Source: Stictocephala bisonia
Lineage: Eukaryota; Arthropoda; Insecta; Hemiptera; Membracidae
Direction: 5' to 3'
NCBI GenBank assembly: GCA_035578905.1
Contig: JAQJVL010002606.1
Coordinates: 1 to 64,000 of the forward strand
DNA length: 64,000 nt
The notes beneath the pieces are model-generated. The model was not told where the DNA came from. It saw only the letters and a list, made by a program, of their open reading frames with translations, and did not search any database. The position numbers and the translations under genes are program-made. Positions 45,430-57,371 of this stretch are shown here, piece by piece. Positions within the stretch are counted from its first letter, which is position 1; each line of letters opens with the position of its first letter.

Positions 45430-47513
45430 ATGGCAAGAGTACCTAATGATTTCGAAATATTGAACTGGATTGACGAGCCTGATGAGAATTTCGCTAAAGA
45501 AAGTGATAGTGAAAGTGATGCCCCTTCAGTGCATACAATTCATAATACGGACACAGATCAATCAGGAGACAGTAATAACGAAAATGGCCAACAAGCTGCT
45601 GTTTAGCAAGGTCCTGTACAACGTATGCCGAATAGACAACCTCTACTAGCACCACTTCATTATGTAGGAAAAGATAATTTCACAAGATAGTATGTAAACA
45701 AACCACAAAAAATAGAAATAAAACTCCTCAGCAAAATATAGTTGTAAAGCTGCCAGGTGTAAAAGGTCAGGCAAAGCAATGCAATACAATAATAGATTGC
45801 TGGAAAATTTTTTCCCCCAATGAAATAATACAGAATATTGTTAATTTTACAAATGTTGAGTTAGATAATATAAAAACAGATATGAAAGGGGCATACAAGA
45901 TTGTCCTCCTACAAATTTTGAGGAAATATTGGCTTTTTTGGGGTTACCATACATGCTTGGTATAAAAAAGGCTAATCACCTCAACACTAGTGAAATGTGG
46001 GCAACGGATGGCACTGCACCAGACTTTTTTAGAGCTGTGATGACGGAAAAAAGGTTCCATCAACTTGTAAGAGGAATCCGGATTGACGATCACCAAACTA
46101 GAGCTCAACGTAAATCCATTGATAATTTAGCACCGATCCGGGAAGTATTTGACGAATTTGTAAAACATTGCATTGCGAGCTATACTCCAGGGGAGTATCT
46201 TACCATAGACGAAATGCTGGAGGCCTTTAGGGGCAGATGTAAGTTCAAGCAATATTTGAGCAATGAGCCTGATAAGTATGGCCTAAAAATTTATGCAATG
46301 ACTGATGCAAGGACCTTTTACACAGTCAACATGGAGGTGTACTGTGGTAGGCAGCCGAATGGTCCATTTTCACTACATAATTCTACAGGTGCTGTTGTCA
46401 AACGATTGATCAAACCTATAGATAAGACAGGGAGGAACATAACAATAGATAATTTTTATACCTCTGTTCCTTTGGCAAATGGAACTATATAGATACCATC
46501 GGACAACAATCGTCGGTACAATTCGAAAGGACAAACCTCAAATTCCAGCTATCTTCAAAAATGTGAAAGAAAGACCAGTTGCAAGTAGTATGTTTGGTTT
46601 TGGAGTTGAACCAAATAATACTCTTTTGGTGTCTTATGTACAAAAAAAAAAAAAAAAATGTGTTGATGCTGTCTACCTTGCACGATGATGATTGCATAGA
46701 CCCTGAGACTGGCGACCGGTTCAAACCAGAGGTCATTACTTTTTATAATCTCACAAAAGGTGGGGTCGATGTAGTGGGCAGGAAAAAAAGAGTACAGTGT
46801 CAAGAGGATAAGTAACCGATGGCCTCTAACAATTTTCAATGGTTTGCTAAATCTAGCTACAATCAAGCAGTAACACTACAATCAAGATGGAAAGAAGAAA
46901 CTACATAACAAGTCTTGCCAGAGACTTAGCTCGGCCCCACCTAATGAAAAGAGCTTCTCTTCAGGTACTTCCAGTTGGGCTGAGAACAGTTATCTGTAAC
47001 ATCACTGGACAACCAGTGTATCTACCACAAAATCCACATGCAGGTACAGTTATTTTCATAAATGTGTCAGATTCTCAAGAGATAAATAAACTAACTAATA
47101 ATTATGGTCTTAATCCTTTATGACAATAAAATATTATAACTTAAAAATATATAACTTTACCAAAAAACCAGACAGGCCCTAAAAAGGTTTTATTTTGCCA
47201 ATAGCTTTTCATAATCTTTCAATATTTTTTGTCTATTTATAATATGTAATTGTAATATAAACCCTAAAATGTACAAAATATTACACAAATAGGTAGCCGA
47301 AACAAATGTATTTTCCCAGATGCTGGAGGTCGACACCCACGGTGTAGTTTTTGCCCGACAAGGAAGAACAGATTCACTCCTATTGTATGTACTTAATGCA
47401 ACAAAAGAATCTGCAAAGAGCATACTACCGAGACAAAACACTGGTGCCCGAAATGTGTTCATGCCGATAGTCATAGTCAAATCTCTTTATTTATCTTCAT
47501 GTACAAGTGGTAA
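45430..47513 (+). pseudogene. piggyBac-5 transposase with a 3' intron
   Basis: ATG at 45430 (MARVPNDFEIL), acidic start with a stop at 45604, frame changes near 45700 and 45900. The core has LTIDEMLEAFRGRCKF (first Asp), NITIDNFYTSVPL (second) and KGGVDVV (third Asp region, altered after VV to GRK). An apparent intron 47044-47319 (gcag|gtacag ... tttcccag) joins a final exon encoding the cysteine-rich domain (CSFCPTRKNR, CNKRICKEH, CPKC), stop at 47513. An A17 tract at 46642-46658 falls at the SYxPKK position, and a second break lies near 46490. Confidence 0.85.
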
Positions 47514-47666
47514 AATTAATAGCGTCAAAATTTATAATCTAACAAGGTAAAAAGAACACTTAATTTACCTAAATTAAAGTGTAAACCCATTGTTATTCAT
47601 TTCCTAAAATTAGAAGTTACATAAGAAAACAATAAAACAAAAAGAAAATAAGAATTATGTACATAT

Positions 47667-50600
47667 CGCACCCTTGCAAGAAAAGTGACACAAGTCAAAA
47701 ATTTTCAATATTCTGTTTTTCGTATCAATCAGTTCAAAACATTGTGTTCTTTTATGTGTAAAAGTGTCACAACTCAAATTTCAATAATTTCCGCTAGGTA
47801 GCACTAGTGTCAGTTTTCTTCTACACAAACTTGTCGCCATTTTGTGGTCTAAACTGACACTTCTCAGTAGTGACTGAACTGTTGCAGAGTGAGGTTATGT
47901 TTGTTTTGTGGAAAAGTGTCACTTTTAGACTTGTGCCAGTTTAGTGCATAAATAATAGTTTTAAATAAGTGGAATAACGACACATATGTGAGTTATGTCA
48001 TTTTTCTTCATAAAGAGGCTCCTAAAGTAGACGTTTAGGTATTGGACTTGGTGGCCAGTTTTGAGTTGTGACGTTGTTCTGCATAATGTTTTTAAAAGTG
48101 TTGATGAATGACACTGAATGACGTATTACATTTTTTGAGATGTGACGGTTAACTTGTTTGATGACTGAATATTATCACGTGCTGTATTTTTATTAGCCTA
48201 TTTACGTTTGTTCCTGTACATATTCATAATCAACATGAATGTAAATAAAAGAACTGAATTGATGATGAAATTAGCCAAAAATAAAGTGGATAACACCACT
48301 GAACATATTGATGAAAACAACGGTACCCGTTCACACACTGGTGTTAATTTATCCAAGCCGAACACTGAGACATGGACCATAGTTTCTAGTAATGAGCCAA
48401 GGAATGAAACTTCCTTACGACAATCTATTGAAAAACCTAACGGCTCTACAAACATCATAGAAAATTTAAACGAAGAGGGACAGTTATCTGTTGAGTCTGG
48501 TGTCCCACAGCCTTCAACATCAAACGTCCAATTGTCTGACAAATTATCAACAAACTGTGCTATAGTTGCAGACAGTTTCGATGCTGATAATCCCGTTCCC
48601 GATGACCCCTTGTGGTGTGGTGGAGAACCTAATTCCATTACAAGTGATGACAAAAGTATTTCTGAAAATGATGATGACTCAGATCGTGATCCGTGGTACG
48701 ACCCTGAAGATGATGGGCGAAAAAAAACATTAAAACTAAGTAAAAGACGTAAAGTAGGAAATATTGAACAGATGGTAACATTAATGGAAACAAGTAGTGA
48801 AGATAGCGAACCAGAAGAAGAAAATGAAAGTATAAATATAGATTTCTTGAATAGTCCTCCTGCGAAGAAGAAAAGAGGAAGAAAAAGATCATTAAACAAG
48901 GAAGAATGGATAAAAAACAAAACTAAAAAACACTGGCCAGTCTTACATGTCTTGTTCAAAATCTAAAAAAGAGTTTCCAGAAAAGGCATTAAAACCTCCT
49001 TGTAATTTTAACTGCAGACTGAAGTGTTCTACTGTAATAAGTCAGGAAGAAAGGCAAGAAATCTTCAATAAATTTTGGAAGCTTGGAGATTTAGGTAGGC
49101 AAAGAGACTTTATTGCTCATCACATGCAAATAGTCAATCCTGAATATAGATATGTTAAACAGGGCAGCACAAGACGCCTTAATAATGCATTTTATTTTGA
49201 TGTCAATAGCAAACGCATCCGTGTATGCAAAACATTTTTCAAAAATACTTTAGACATTACTGATCGGCCTATAAGAACAATCTTAGAAAAAAAAGGAAAA
49301 GAAGGGTTTGTTACAGAAGATATGCGAGGGAAACATAAAAACCACAAAAAAATTGATGACGCTATAAAAGAAGACATAAGAAGACACATTGAATCAATAC
49401 CAAAAATTGAAAGTCATTACATTCGCAAAAACAGTACCCGTGACTATATTGAGGGAGGTAAAACTATTGCCGACCTTCATAGAGACTATGTTCAACTGTG
49501 TAAATCACCTGAAGATGGGAATGAAAGGCCTTATGGTAACTATATTATGTTCAATAAAATCTTTACAGAAGAGTATAACATATCTTTGTTTACACCAAGA
49601 AAAGACCAGTGTGAACTATGTCACTCATACCAAACTGCAGAGGGGGATGCAAAAGAAGAACTAAAATTATCCTATGAAACTCATATTATTGAAAAAGATT
49701 TGTCTCGCTTAAAAAAAGAATCGGACAAGAATAAAGTTAGCCCAACGACTATAGTTGCTTGTTACGACTTACAGGCTGTGCTTCCGTGTCCTAAAGGGGA
49801 GGTGTCATCGATGTATTACAAATCTAAACTTAGTGTATACAACCTAACAGTTTGTGAACTAAAGAATGATTCAACCTATTGTTATGTTTGGCACGAAGGT
49901 GAGGGTGGCCGTGGCTCAAGTGAAATATCAAGCTGTATTTTGGATTTCATTCAGAAGAAATGCCAAAACCATGTCGATAACATTGAATTCATTTTTTATA
50001 GTGACAACTGTGGGGGTCAACAAAAAAATAAATATTTATTTTCAATGTACCTCTATGCCATAGAAAACTTCACAATCAAGAATATTACTCACAACTTTTT
50101 AATCAGAGGGCACAGCCAGAATGAAGGCGATAGCGTCCATTCGACAATTGAAAAACAAATCAGAAGATCGCTAAAATCAGGCCCCATTTACCATCCTGGT
50201 CACTATATTTCACTGATAAGGACAGCTAAAAAAAATGGTAATCCCTATAATGTCATCGAACAATGCCATTCAGATTTCTACGATTTCAAAGATTTGTGGG
50301 AAAAGATCGGATGCAATTCTACTTATGTTTCTGAAAGTAACAAATTAGCTATGACAGATATAAAGATTGTGAGAGTGGAGAAAACAAAACCTCTTCATTT
50401 ACAGTGCAAAACAAGCTTTGCTGAAGAAGAAACGTATCAAAGTGTTCCTATCCAAGATAAATTTGGGAAAGAAGAGGAAGAAGGAGGAAGTAGAAAGAGA
50501 AGATCTGCAAGAAATGAGGCAGAAAAACAACTGTTGCCAACCTGCAATGGAGTGTCTTTGAAGCAATTGTATAAAAAAAGACTATCAATACCCGAGAAAA

Positions 50601-51311
50601 AGAAAAAAGACTTGCAGTACTTAGTCAAGAACAAAATCATTCCAGGTTCTTATGCTTTGTTTTATGACTCTCTTTGATAAGCGATATGTGAACGTAAAGT
50701 CGTCCTTTTTTACTTTTATAAACTTAATGTTTTAGTTCGTCACAGTTTGTATTTAATAAACATTTTCATTTAGCCTACAGGATTTTTTAATTACTTTATT
50801 CTCACCCAAATCCAAATAGAGTACTTTGTAATTAGGATGACCACACTACTTTAGAGGTGCCTAACCTAACCTAACACGATTAGGTTTGGTTAGGTTAGGC
50901 TAGGTACCTGTAAAGTGAGGTGTGGTCGTCCTGATAAAAAAGTACCCCAAATATTTTACATTCAAAACCACCTAACCTAGCCTAGGTTTGGTTAAATGAC
51001 GTTATATTAGACATATAATTCAAGTACTAACTCAAAAATAAAATAAAATAAAAATTAAAATTTTGTGGAAAAGTGACACAAGTCAAATTAAAATAAAATT
51101 TATATGGATATGTAATACATAGAACAAATAACAAAGTATTACTTTACTCGAAATAAAAGTTATTTGTACATACATTTAATAAAAAAGTATCATTAAATAA
51201 TCATTGCTAAAGACTAGTAATGGCTAACCAGTAAAGAAACAGTTGTTTTCATTCGCCTCTAGTGTAAAATTACTCACTTCCGACTTGTGTCACTTTTCTT
51301 GCAAGGGTGCG
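47667..51311 (+). mobile_element. DLQ-1: DDE-like transposon with ATAT duplication
   Basis: Terminal inverted repeats of 30 bp are identical: CGCACCCTTGCAAGAAAAGT starts at 47667 and its complement ends at 51311. ATAT flanks both (47663-47666; 51312-51315). Subterminal copies of a GTGACACAAGTC-like unit lie near 47760, 47850, 47915, 51065 and 51282. Length 3645 bp with one gene in a near-intact state. Identical ends and few lesions imply a recent insertion. It shares TSD, CG-start and protein family with DLQ-2. Confidence 0.93.
48235..50677 (+). CDS. DLQ-1 transposase-like protein, one frameshift
   Basis: ATG at 48235 (NVNKRTELMMKLAKNK), 230 acidic residues, then a basic RKRSLNKEEWIKNK. One base change in an A run near 48926 shifts the frame; the remainder is open for 576 codons to 50677. 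Order: CNFNCRLKC finger; KRIRVCKTFFKNTLD; IESHYIRKNSTRDYIEG; FTPRKDQCELC; CYDLQAVLPCPKG (Asp at 49766); FYSDNCGGQQKNKY (Asp at 50003); IRGHSQNEGDSVHSTIE (Asp and Glu, 50129-50152); and a tail GSYALFYDSL. I infer an RNase H-like DDE/DDD fold from the spacing of these blocks. The family is widespread and repetitive in insects; a DUF7869-like domain is the closest name I know. Confidence 0.85.
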
Positions 51312-51370
51312 ATATATACATTTACTTTCACAAATTGCATAGTCTATTTAATAAAAGAGATTGAAGTGTG

Positions 51371-52990
51371 CTAGAGGGAGGTGGAAAGTTCCTCAACTGA
51401 ATACAAAGATTTGCTAATTAAGTATTCTTTCAACATTTTATTAAATTTTGTCCCACTTTCTGATTTTATATTGAGTGGAATATATTTCAAAAACTTTCTC
51501 CCCATAAATGTAGGTTTTTTTTTCAAAAAACTTGAGCCTATGTGCCTGCACGATTTCATTTCTTCCCCTTGTATTATATGGGTTTACAACTATATCAGAA
51601 TTAACATTTGATTGTTCATTTCGTGCAATTAAAATAGTCTCAAAGATATATTGACCATAGACAGTGAATATTTTTAAATTCTTAAAATGTTCTTTTGCTG
51701 AATCATCATATTTTAAGTTTAACATAAATCTGATTGCCTTTTTCTGCTGTTTTAAAATTTTGTCTAAATTTATTCTCCTATTTGAGCCATAAAGTGCGAT
51801 ACCAAATGATATATGTGAATGAATATGAGCAAAGTAAATACTTTTCAAGGTGTTAAGATCGCAATAATATTTCATTCTTGATAACGCATACATTCCAGAA
51901 TTTATTTTGTTTAATATATTATGAACATGTTCCTCCCAATTTAGATGTTCATCTATCTTTAGTCCCAAAAAAATTATATTATTCTTATTTTCAATTTGTT
52001 GAGTATTATAAGCTAGTAAGGGATCAGTTAATAGTCTATTTTGGGGAGTTTTAAAATTAATAAACTTAGTTTTTTGTATGTTTAGAAGTAAATTATGCTT
52101 CTTTAAATAATTTTCTATATTTTCCAATTCAATGTAGGTGTAGATTTCTGTTTCCTCTGGTGATTTTGATGAAACCACCAAGTTTTCATCATCAGCATAC
52201 ATATAGAAGTCACTATTACTTTTTTTGTATGATAATGACTTGTCTATCTCTTTATTTGTTGACTAAGTAACAAATAAAGAGTAATGGTCCCAAAATAGAA
52301 CCTTGGGGAACACCAAACCGGAGAACTTTAGTATATGATGCAGTTTTAATGATTTTGTTGTTTTTTGTTAAATTTTTAATCTCTACATATTGAGTTCTAT
52401 TTGTGAGGTAGGACGCGAACCAGTTACGGGCATTTCTTGCAACTCCAAGGGTATCTAATTTCTCTATTAGCTTAGAATGATTGACACTGTCAAAAGCTTT
52501 AGATATATCCATAAAAATGCCAATTGTATGCTTTCCTTTGTCTATTGATTCTATGATCGTTTCAATGAATGACACAGCAGCACTAACTACTGATCTTCCT
52601 TGCCGAAAACCATGCTGACCGTCGTCCAATAAATTAAAAGTTTCTAAGAAATTTGTAAATTGTAAATGTACTGATTTTTCATAATATTTTTGAAAATGTT
52701 GGTAGAATGGAAACCGGCCGGTAGTTAATAATATTGTGTTTATCATCTTTTTTATGAATTGGAATTATTTTAGCTTGCTTTAACTGATTAGGAAAGATAC
52801 CCGAAACAAATGAAGAGTTAATTAGATGGCTCAAAACTGAACTTATATTAGTTTTTATTGCCTTAATTACTGTTATCGGTACCTCATCATAACCGCTGGA
52901 ATATTTATTCTTAAGAGAATCTATTATTTGTTCCACCTCCCTCTTGTCAAACGACCTTAAACTAAATGTCAACCGACCTGATAACAACAT
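51371..52990 (-). pseudogene. 5'-truncated LINE reverse transcriptase
   Basis: On the minus strand the RT palm starts part-way: IIPIHKKDDKHN, YRPVSILPTFSKIL, HGFRQGRSV, GIFMDISKAFDSV, RFGVPQGSILGPLLF and MYADDENLVV, followed by the thumb and a C-terminus SKSLYSVEELSTSL at 51371, similar to the end of the LINE at 25989. The endonuclease and the start of the RT are missing. Frame changes lie near 52700 and 52240. It sits in the 3' part of piggyBac-5; the DLQ-1 element may lie within its 3' untranslated region. Confidence 0.87.
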
Positions 52991-53376
52991 GGAAGAAGTT
53001 TAAAACTTTAAAAGTTTAAGATTATATCTTGTAACTTAGTAGCCTATGTTAATTTAGCAGTACCATAAATATAAATTGTTTGAATCTTTATTTTGAGTTG
53101 TTATTTCCATTATCCAAAATCAAACTAAAAAACTAATATAACGGTAATACAATTTTGTATTTTCAATATATTTTAAATTAAAATAATTTTTAAAAAATCA
53201 GGAATATTCTAAAAATTGATCATAAGTACTGCTTATATCATTCCCACGTAACATTTATAATCATAAATTGCCCGTAACACTATTATAACAGTTCATTTTT
53301 TTAAAAAGATCTATGTTACATGCCAGCTATACAGGTGACCTATCGCGTTAGTCTGACTAAAGTGACCTATGGCGGG
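52991..53376. other. piggyBac-5 3' terminal region
   Basis: Non-coding, AT-rich, ending in the inverted repeat. It includes a small dyad aaactttaaaagttt at 53004-53018. Confidence 0.5.
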
Positions 53377-53598
53377 TTAAAAGTAATAAAAAAAAAAAAA
53401 TAATACCAAATCCATATTTTTTTCTTGAAAACAACTGTTGTGTTTGCAGTTGAAACTTTTGGTCTGTACGATTTATTTTTAGACCTATATGAACGGGGGT
53501 TGGTTTGTTGGATTCATAATTAAATTTACTTTTGTTTTATATTTAGGTTGTTGTCATAATATAATCCAGATAATAGAGAAGCTCATAAAAAACGTTAC

Positions 53599-53659
53599 GG
53601 GGCTAATGTGATACAGGAACAGGGGCTATTATGATACGCCGAGTGGGGCTATTGTGATA
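53599..53659 (+). repeat. Three GGGGCTAWTGTGATAC units of pogo-2
   Basis: Copies at about 53599, 53623 and 53644, in the same orientation as the two at the left end of pogo-2 before piggyBac-5. Probable transposase-binding units. Confidence 0.75.
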
Positions 53660-53817
53660 CAGGTTTACAGGAGCTTTAAATCTTATTCTTAATCCTTTAG
53701 TAATTTTTTTTGTGGTCTTGTATGTTTCAGGAATAAAGTATCGGCATTAGATTGATTGTATTATAATAAAGTTAACAATACAAACTAAATCAGATTGACA
53801 ACTAATTCAAAATCAAG

Positions 53818-54625
53818 ATGGTTCGTACATACAAGCCGAAAGAAACAAGAAAAACTTACCCCCAACAGACACTGGATAGGGCGGTCATGTTATTAAAATC
53901 TGGTAAATCATTTCGCGAAGTGAGTAAGGAGTGTAATATAGACAAAATGTATTTGCATAGATATTTAAAAAAGCAAGATAACCCCAACCACAGATCTCAA
54001 GGACATCAACTGGCATTGCCAATTAAAGTAGAAGAAAAATTAGCAAATCACTTGAGGACTATGGCTAAAAATGGGTTTGCTTTGTCTACGGAAGAAGTCT
54101 TAGATGTGTTAAGGAGTATGTAAAACAAAATAGTTTGAATGTTCCTTTTGTAGAAAACCGACCAGGCCATGATTGGTACAAAGGATTTTGTAAACGCCAA
54201 AAAATGAGTCTAAAGAAAATGGAGCCACTGGAAAAAGCTCGCAAGATCAATACTAGCGATCCTTTTTTAATTTATAAGTTCTACGATCTGTTGGAGAAAA
54301 GCATAAAAAAAACCTGGAATTGGAGAATAAACCCAATCACATTTACAATCTGGATGAGACATCATTTTGCAGTGATCCCTCCAGGATAAAATTGCTGTCT
54401 GGAGTAGGGTAGAAAGCTAATAGAACTCAAGAAGGCACCGGGAGAGATAACACAACAGTGTTGCATGTTGCAATGCATCAGGCACAGTCACATCTCCTTT
54501 GATCATTTTTCAGGGTTCAAATTTATGGTCTACTTGGAAGGGTAAAAAAGACTTACCCGGCACATTCTATGCATGTAGTCAAAACGGCTGGATGACTTCA
54601 GAGATTTTCCACGACTACTTCAAAT
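53818..54625 (+). pseudogene. pogo-2 transposase N-terminal half, cut by Penelope
   Basis: ATG at 53818 opens a psq-type helix-turn-helix (TLDRAVMLLKSGKSFREVSK), then a CENP-B-like second DNA-binding segment (ENRPGHDWYKGFCKRQ). The DDE core starts with HIYNLDETSFCSDPS (first Asp), GRDNTTVLH and SQNGWMTSEIFHDYF, at which point the Penelope-like element begins. Frame changes near 54105 and in an A run near 54307, and stops near 54408 and 54500, also damage it. The second and third catalytic residues are not present in the window. Confidence 0.85.
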
Positions 54626-54678
54626 AAAGTAGAACACATTTTTTAAATTATTCCACAATTTTTTATTTAAAATAGCGC

Positions 54679-54702
54679 TTTCGCCGGTTAAGGCATCATC
54701 AG
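54679..54702 (-). ncRNA. Hammerhead-ribozyme-like core, downstream repeat
   Basis: On the minus strand the sequence CTGATGA, a GCC..GGC stem with a TTAACC loop, then GAAA matches the conserved hammerhead core. Hammerheads are known in the terminal repeats of Penelope-like elements. A convincing stem III was not found (GCGC follows GAAA and is self-complementary, so a dimer form is possible). Confidence 0.4.
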
Positions 54703-54823
54703 TTTTTGTAAACAGAAAAAACATATGTTTAAAACAATACAAATTAAAATATGATAAAATATAGATATTTTTAAATGAATTTAAAACTTAAATGGATTAG
54801 TAGAAAGTAATTTAAATAAAATA

Positions 54824-57308
54824 TTAAACTGGAAAATATGATTTACAATTAATTATTTTATGTTTGATTTCTTCTTTAACTAAAGGTAAGTATATAATAC
54901 TAAAATTTATAGATGGTTGTGATATACATTGTTCTTTTATAACAGACATGCAGGCACTTTCAATTAGATTCCTTTTGGTCCATGACGATTCTTTAAATAT
55001 AATACCGGATGAATCAAATTTGATGTCGTGATTTTCGTTTATAGCGTGTTCTACTAATTTTGATTTTTCTTTATTTTGTGTTTTGTAATTATATATATGT
55101 TCTTTGACTCTTGTACTTATAGGTCTAGAGGTTTGGCCAATGTAAGTTTTATTACATTCACAATCAATTTTGTAAATTATATTTTTAGATTCTTGAATTT
55201 TGTTCTTGGGTTTTAATTTTGTTAAATAACTACGAAGGTTATTATTTGAACTAAAAGAAGTACGAATATTGAATTTTGAGTTGATTTTTCTAATTTTTTC
55301 TGAAACTCCTTTTATATATGGAATTGTAACTGTAGTAAGAGAGTTGGTATTTTCATTGTGTCTTCTAGGTTGAATTTTATTTTTTAATTTCGCCTTTTCA
55401 ATTATGTTTGTAGGGTAGTTATTATTTATTAATAGTTGTGTAGTATCTTGTTCTGCCTTTAATTTATCTTCATCATTTGTTACTAAATTATCTATTTTCT
55501 TAAATAAACTTTGAATCATTCCAATCTTCACATGTTGAGGGTGATTTGAAAAATAATTCATGTATTGGCCACTGAACTTTTTTTATGGTATAGTGATGTA
55601 ATAAGTTTATTTTCTGTTGATTTTGAAACTAACACATCTAGAAAAGGAATTTGTCCATTATTTTCATTTTCTAATGTAAATTTTATAGTTGGTCTCAAGT
55701 TATTTATATGATTTAAAAATTTGTTTTGAATATCAGTTTGATCTTCCCATATGCAAAAAATGTCAACATATCTGAGCCAGATTTTTGGTTTGGGATTCCA
55801 GTTAGCAAATGCAATTTTTTCAAAATTATCCATGAAAATGTTACTTAGTATTGGACTTAATACTCCACCCATAGGTAAACCTGAAATTTGGCTATAAAAT
55901 TGTTCTTCATATTGAAAGTAGTTGTTAGTAACACATACAGTCAGAAGTTCTAATATACAACAAACTGATAATTTTGTTCTCTCTTTGAGATTATCATCTT
56001 GTTCTAATAAATTCTTTGTTATTCTTAACACTTCTGGAATAGGTACATTTGTAAATAAACTAGTTACATCATAGCTGACTAGAATATCATGACAATTAAT
56101 TTGTATTTTGTCTAATTTCTCAATAAAGTCTTCTGAATTTTTTAAATAAGATGTAGAATTGCCAAATAAGGGATTAAGGATGGGTAACAAAAATTTTGAT
56201 AGTTTATATGTACGTGAATCAATCGAACTTACTATGGGTCTCAAGGGAATAAAATCTTTGTGAAGCTTAGGAAGTCCATAAAGATGAGGGAGTTTAGAAT
56301 ACTGTGGACTTAGTTTTATGAGGAGAGGTTTTCCAAGTTCATTTTTAAAATCTTTAAGTTTAATTTTAATAGTTCTTTCAATTTTCGTTGTAGGATCTTT
56401 TTTTAATTGGGAATATTCACCAGAATTTATTAGTTGTTTAACTTTTTTATCATAGTCTTCTTTATCCAAAATGACTGTAATTTTACCTTTATCTGCTGGA
56501 AGAATTACTATAGATTCATCAGATCGAAGAGATTTTAGAGCATTTAATTCAAGTTTCGAAATGTTACTTTTAGGTTTCTTTGTATTTTCAGAGTTTGTCT
56601 AATCATTGCTCGATAGTAATCTCTTTGATCAGTTGGTAAAAGATTAGCAGCAGAGTCTGTTGGTATGACGATATCAATATTTGAAAAATGTGTTTTTGAA
56701 ATTGAAAAATTTAAACCTTTATTTAATAAACTCAATTCTTCATTATTTAATGCCTTTTTGGAGAGGTTAACTACAAAAGGATTATCACAAGTATTTTCAT
56801 TTGTTTCAGAATTTTGATTAGATTCATAAAAAGGACAAGGTACATTTTGTTTTGAGTAAAGCTTTTTAATTTTCTTTACTTGTTTGGTATATACGTTGTA
56901 AATCATGTCATTGATCGTTTCAAAAGTATCACTTAACAATATGTCAAATTGTATTGAATGTAATTTAATAGTTAAAAGTTCATAAATAATTTTGAGATAT
57001 ACGCTTACATTGTCTCTCAACTTATACCAATATTTAATTTCTTCATTTAACCAAGTTTGTTTCGCTTTTTTTAATGCATATTTTGAGGAATGAGATTTAC
57101 TGTTAATTTTGATTTGTATATAGTTAGGAAAAATACTTAACTTACGGCATTGACTGTTGAACCAAATGTGTTGAGTACATAGCCTCTGTTTTGTTTTAAG
57201 TTTTCTGTAGAGAATACACAGTTTTTCCGTGTTGCTTTCTTGTAGAAGTTTTTCATGTTCTGTTGTATATACTTGATGGAATAACGTTGGTTTTAAAGTA
57301 GAACACAT
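54824..57308 (-). pseudogene. Penelope-like RT with GIY-YIG endonuclease
   Basis: ATG at 57308, inside the terminal repeat. The N-terminal 250 residues are Lys-rich. The RT follows with VILPADKGK, KLPHLYGLPKLHKD, PIVSSIDSRTY, VSYDVTSLFTNVP and GLPMGGVLSPILSNIFMDN. At the catalytic YVDD box only YVDIFCIW is seen: one Asp codon is missing. The C-terminal GIY-YIG domain has IYKIDCECNKTYIGQTSR and TRVKEHI. Frame changes near 56560 and 55560 split it into three frames, yet the terminal repeats are almost identical, so damage is recent. Confidence 0.92.
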
Positions 57309-57347
57309 TTTTTAAATTATTCCACAATTTTTTATTTAAAATAGCGC

Positions 57348-57371
57348 TTTCGCCGGTTAAGGCATCATCAG
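57348..57371 (-). ncRNA. Hammerhead-ribozyme-like core, upstream repeat
   Basis: Identical to the motif at 54679-54702, as expected for its place in the duplicated terminal repeat. Confidence 0.4.

Larger units (their letters stand above)
41302..53376 (+). mobile_element. piggyBac-5, 12 kb with three nested insertions
   Basis: Inverted repeats CCCGCCATAGGTCACC (41302) and GGTGAC-like complement ending GGCGGG (53376), each next to TTAA (41298-41301; 53377-53380). Subterminal copies of ACAGGTGACC occur near 45284 and 53330. Inside are the BED hAT (41520-45236), the DLQ-1 element (47667-51311) and a truncated LINE (51371-52990). Without these, the element would be about 4.5-5 kb. Confidence 0.9.
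41122..54625 (+). mobile_element. pogo-2 transposon, split by piggyBac-5, 3' end lost
   Basis: The left end near 41122 reads tacggtcagttggggctat. The 16-bp unit GGGGCTAWTGTGATAC appears twice here (41129, 41157) and three times at 53599-53659, on the other side of piggyBac-5, all in the same orientation. Together with the pogo gene at 53818 this shows a single element whose 5' region received piggyBac-5. The gene is then cut by the Penelope-like element at 54626 and no right end is found beyond it. Confidence 0.7.

Noticed and set aside
48198..48959. 253-codon minus-strand frame rich in Ser, Leu and Phe
   Set aside because: Mirror of the acidic N-terminal region of the DLQ-1 gene on the plus strand.
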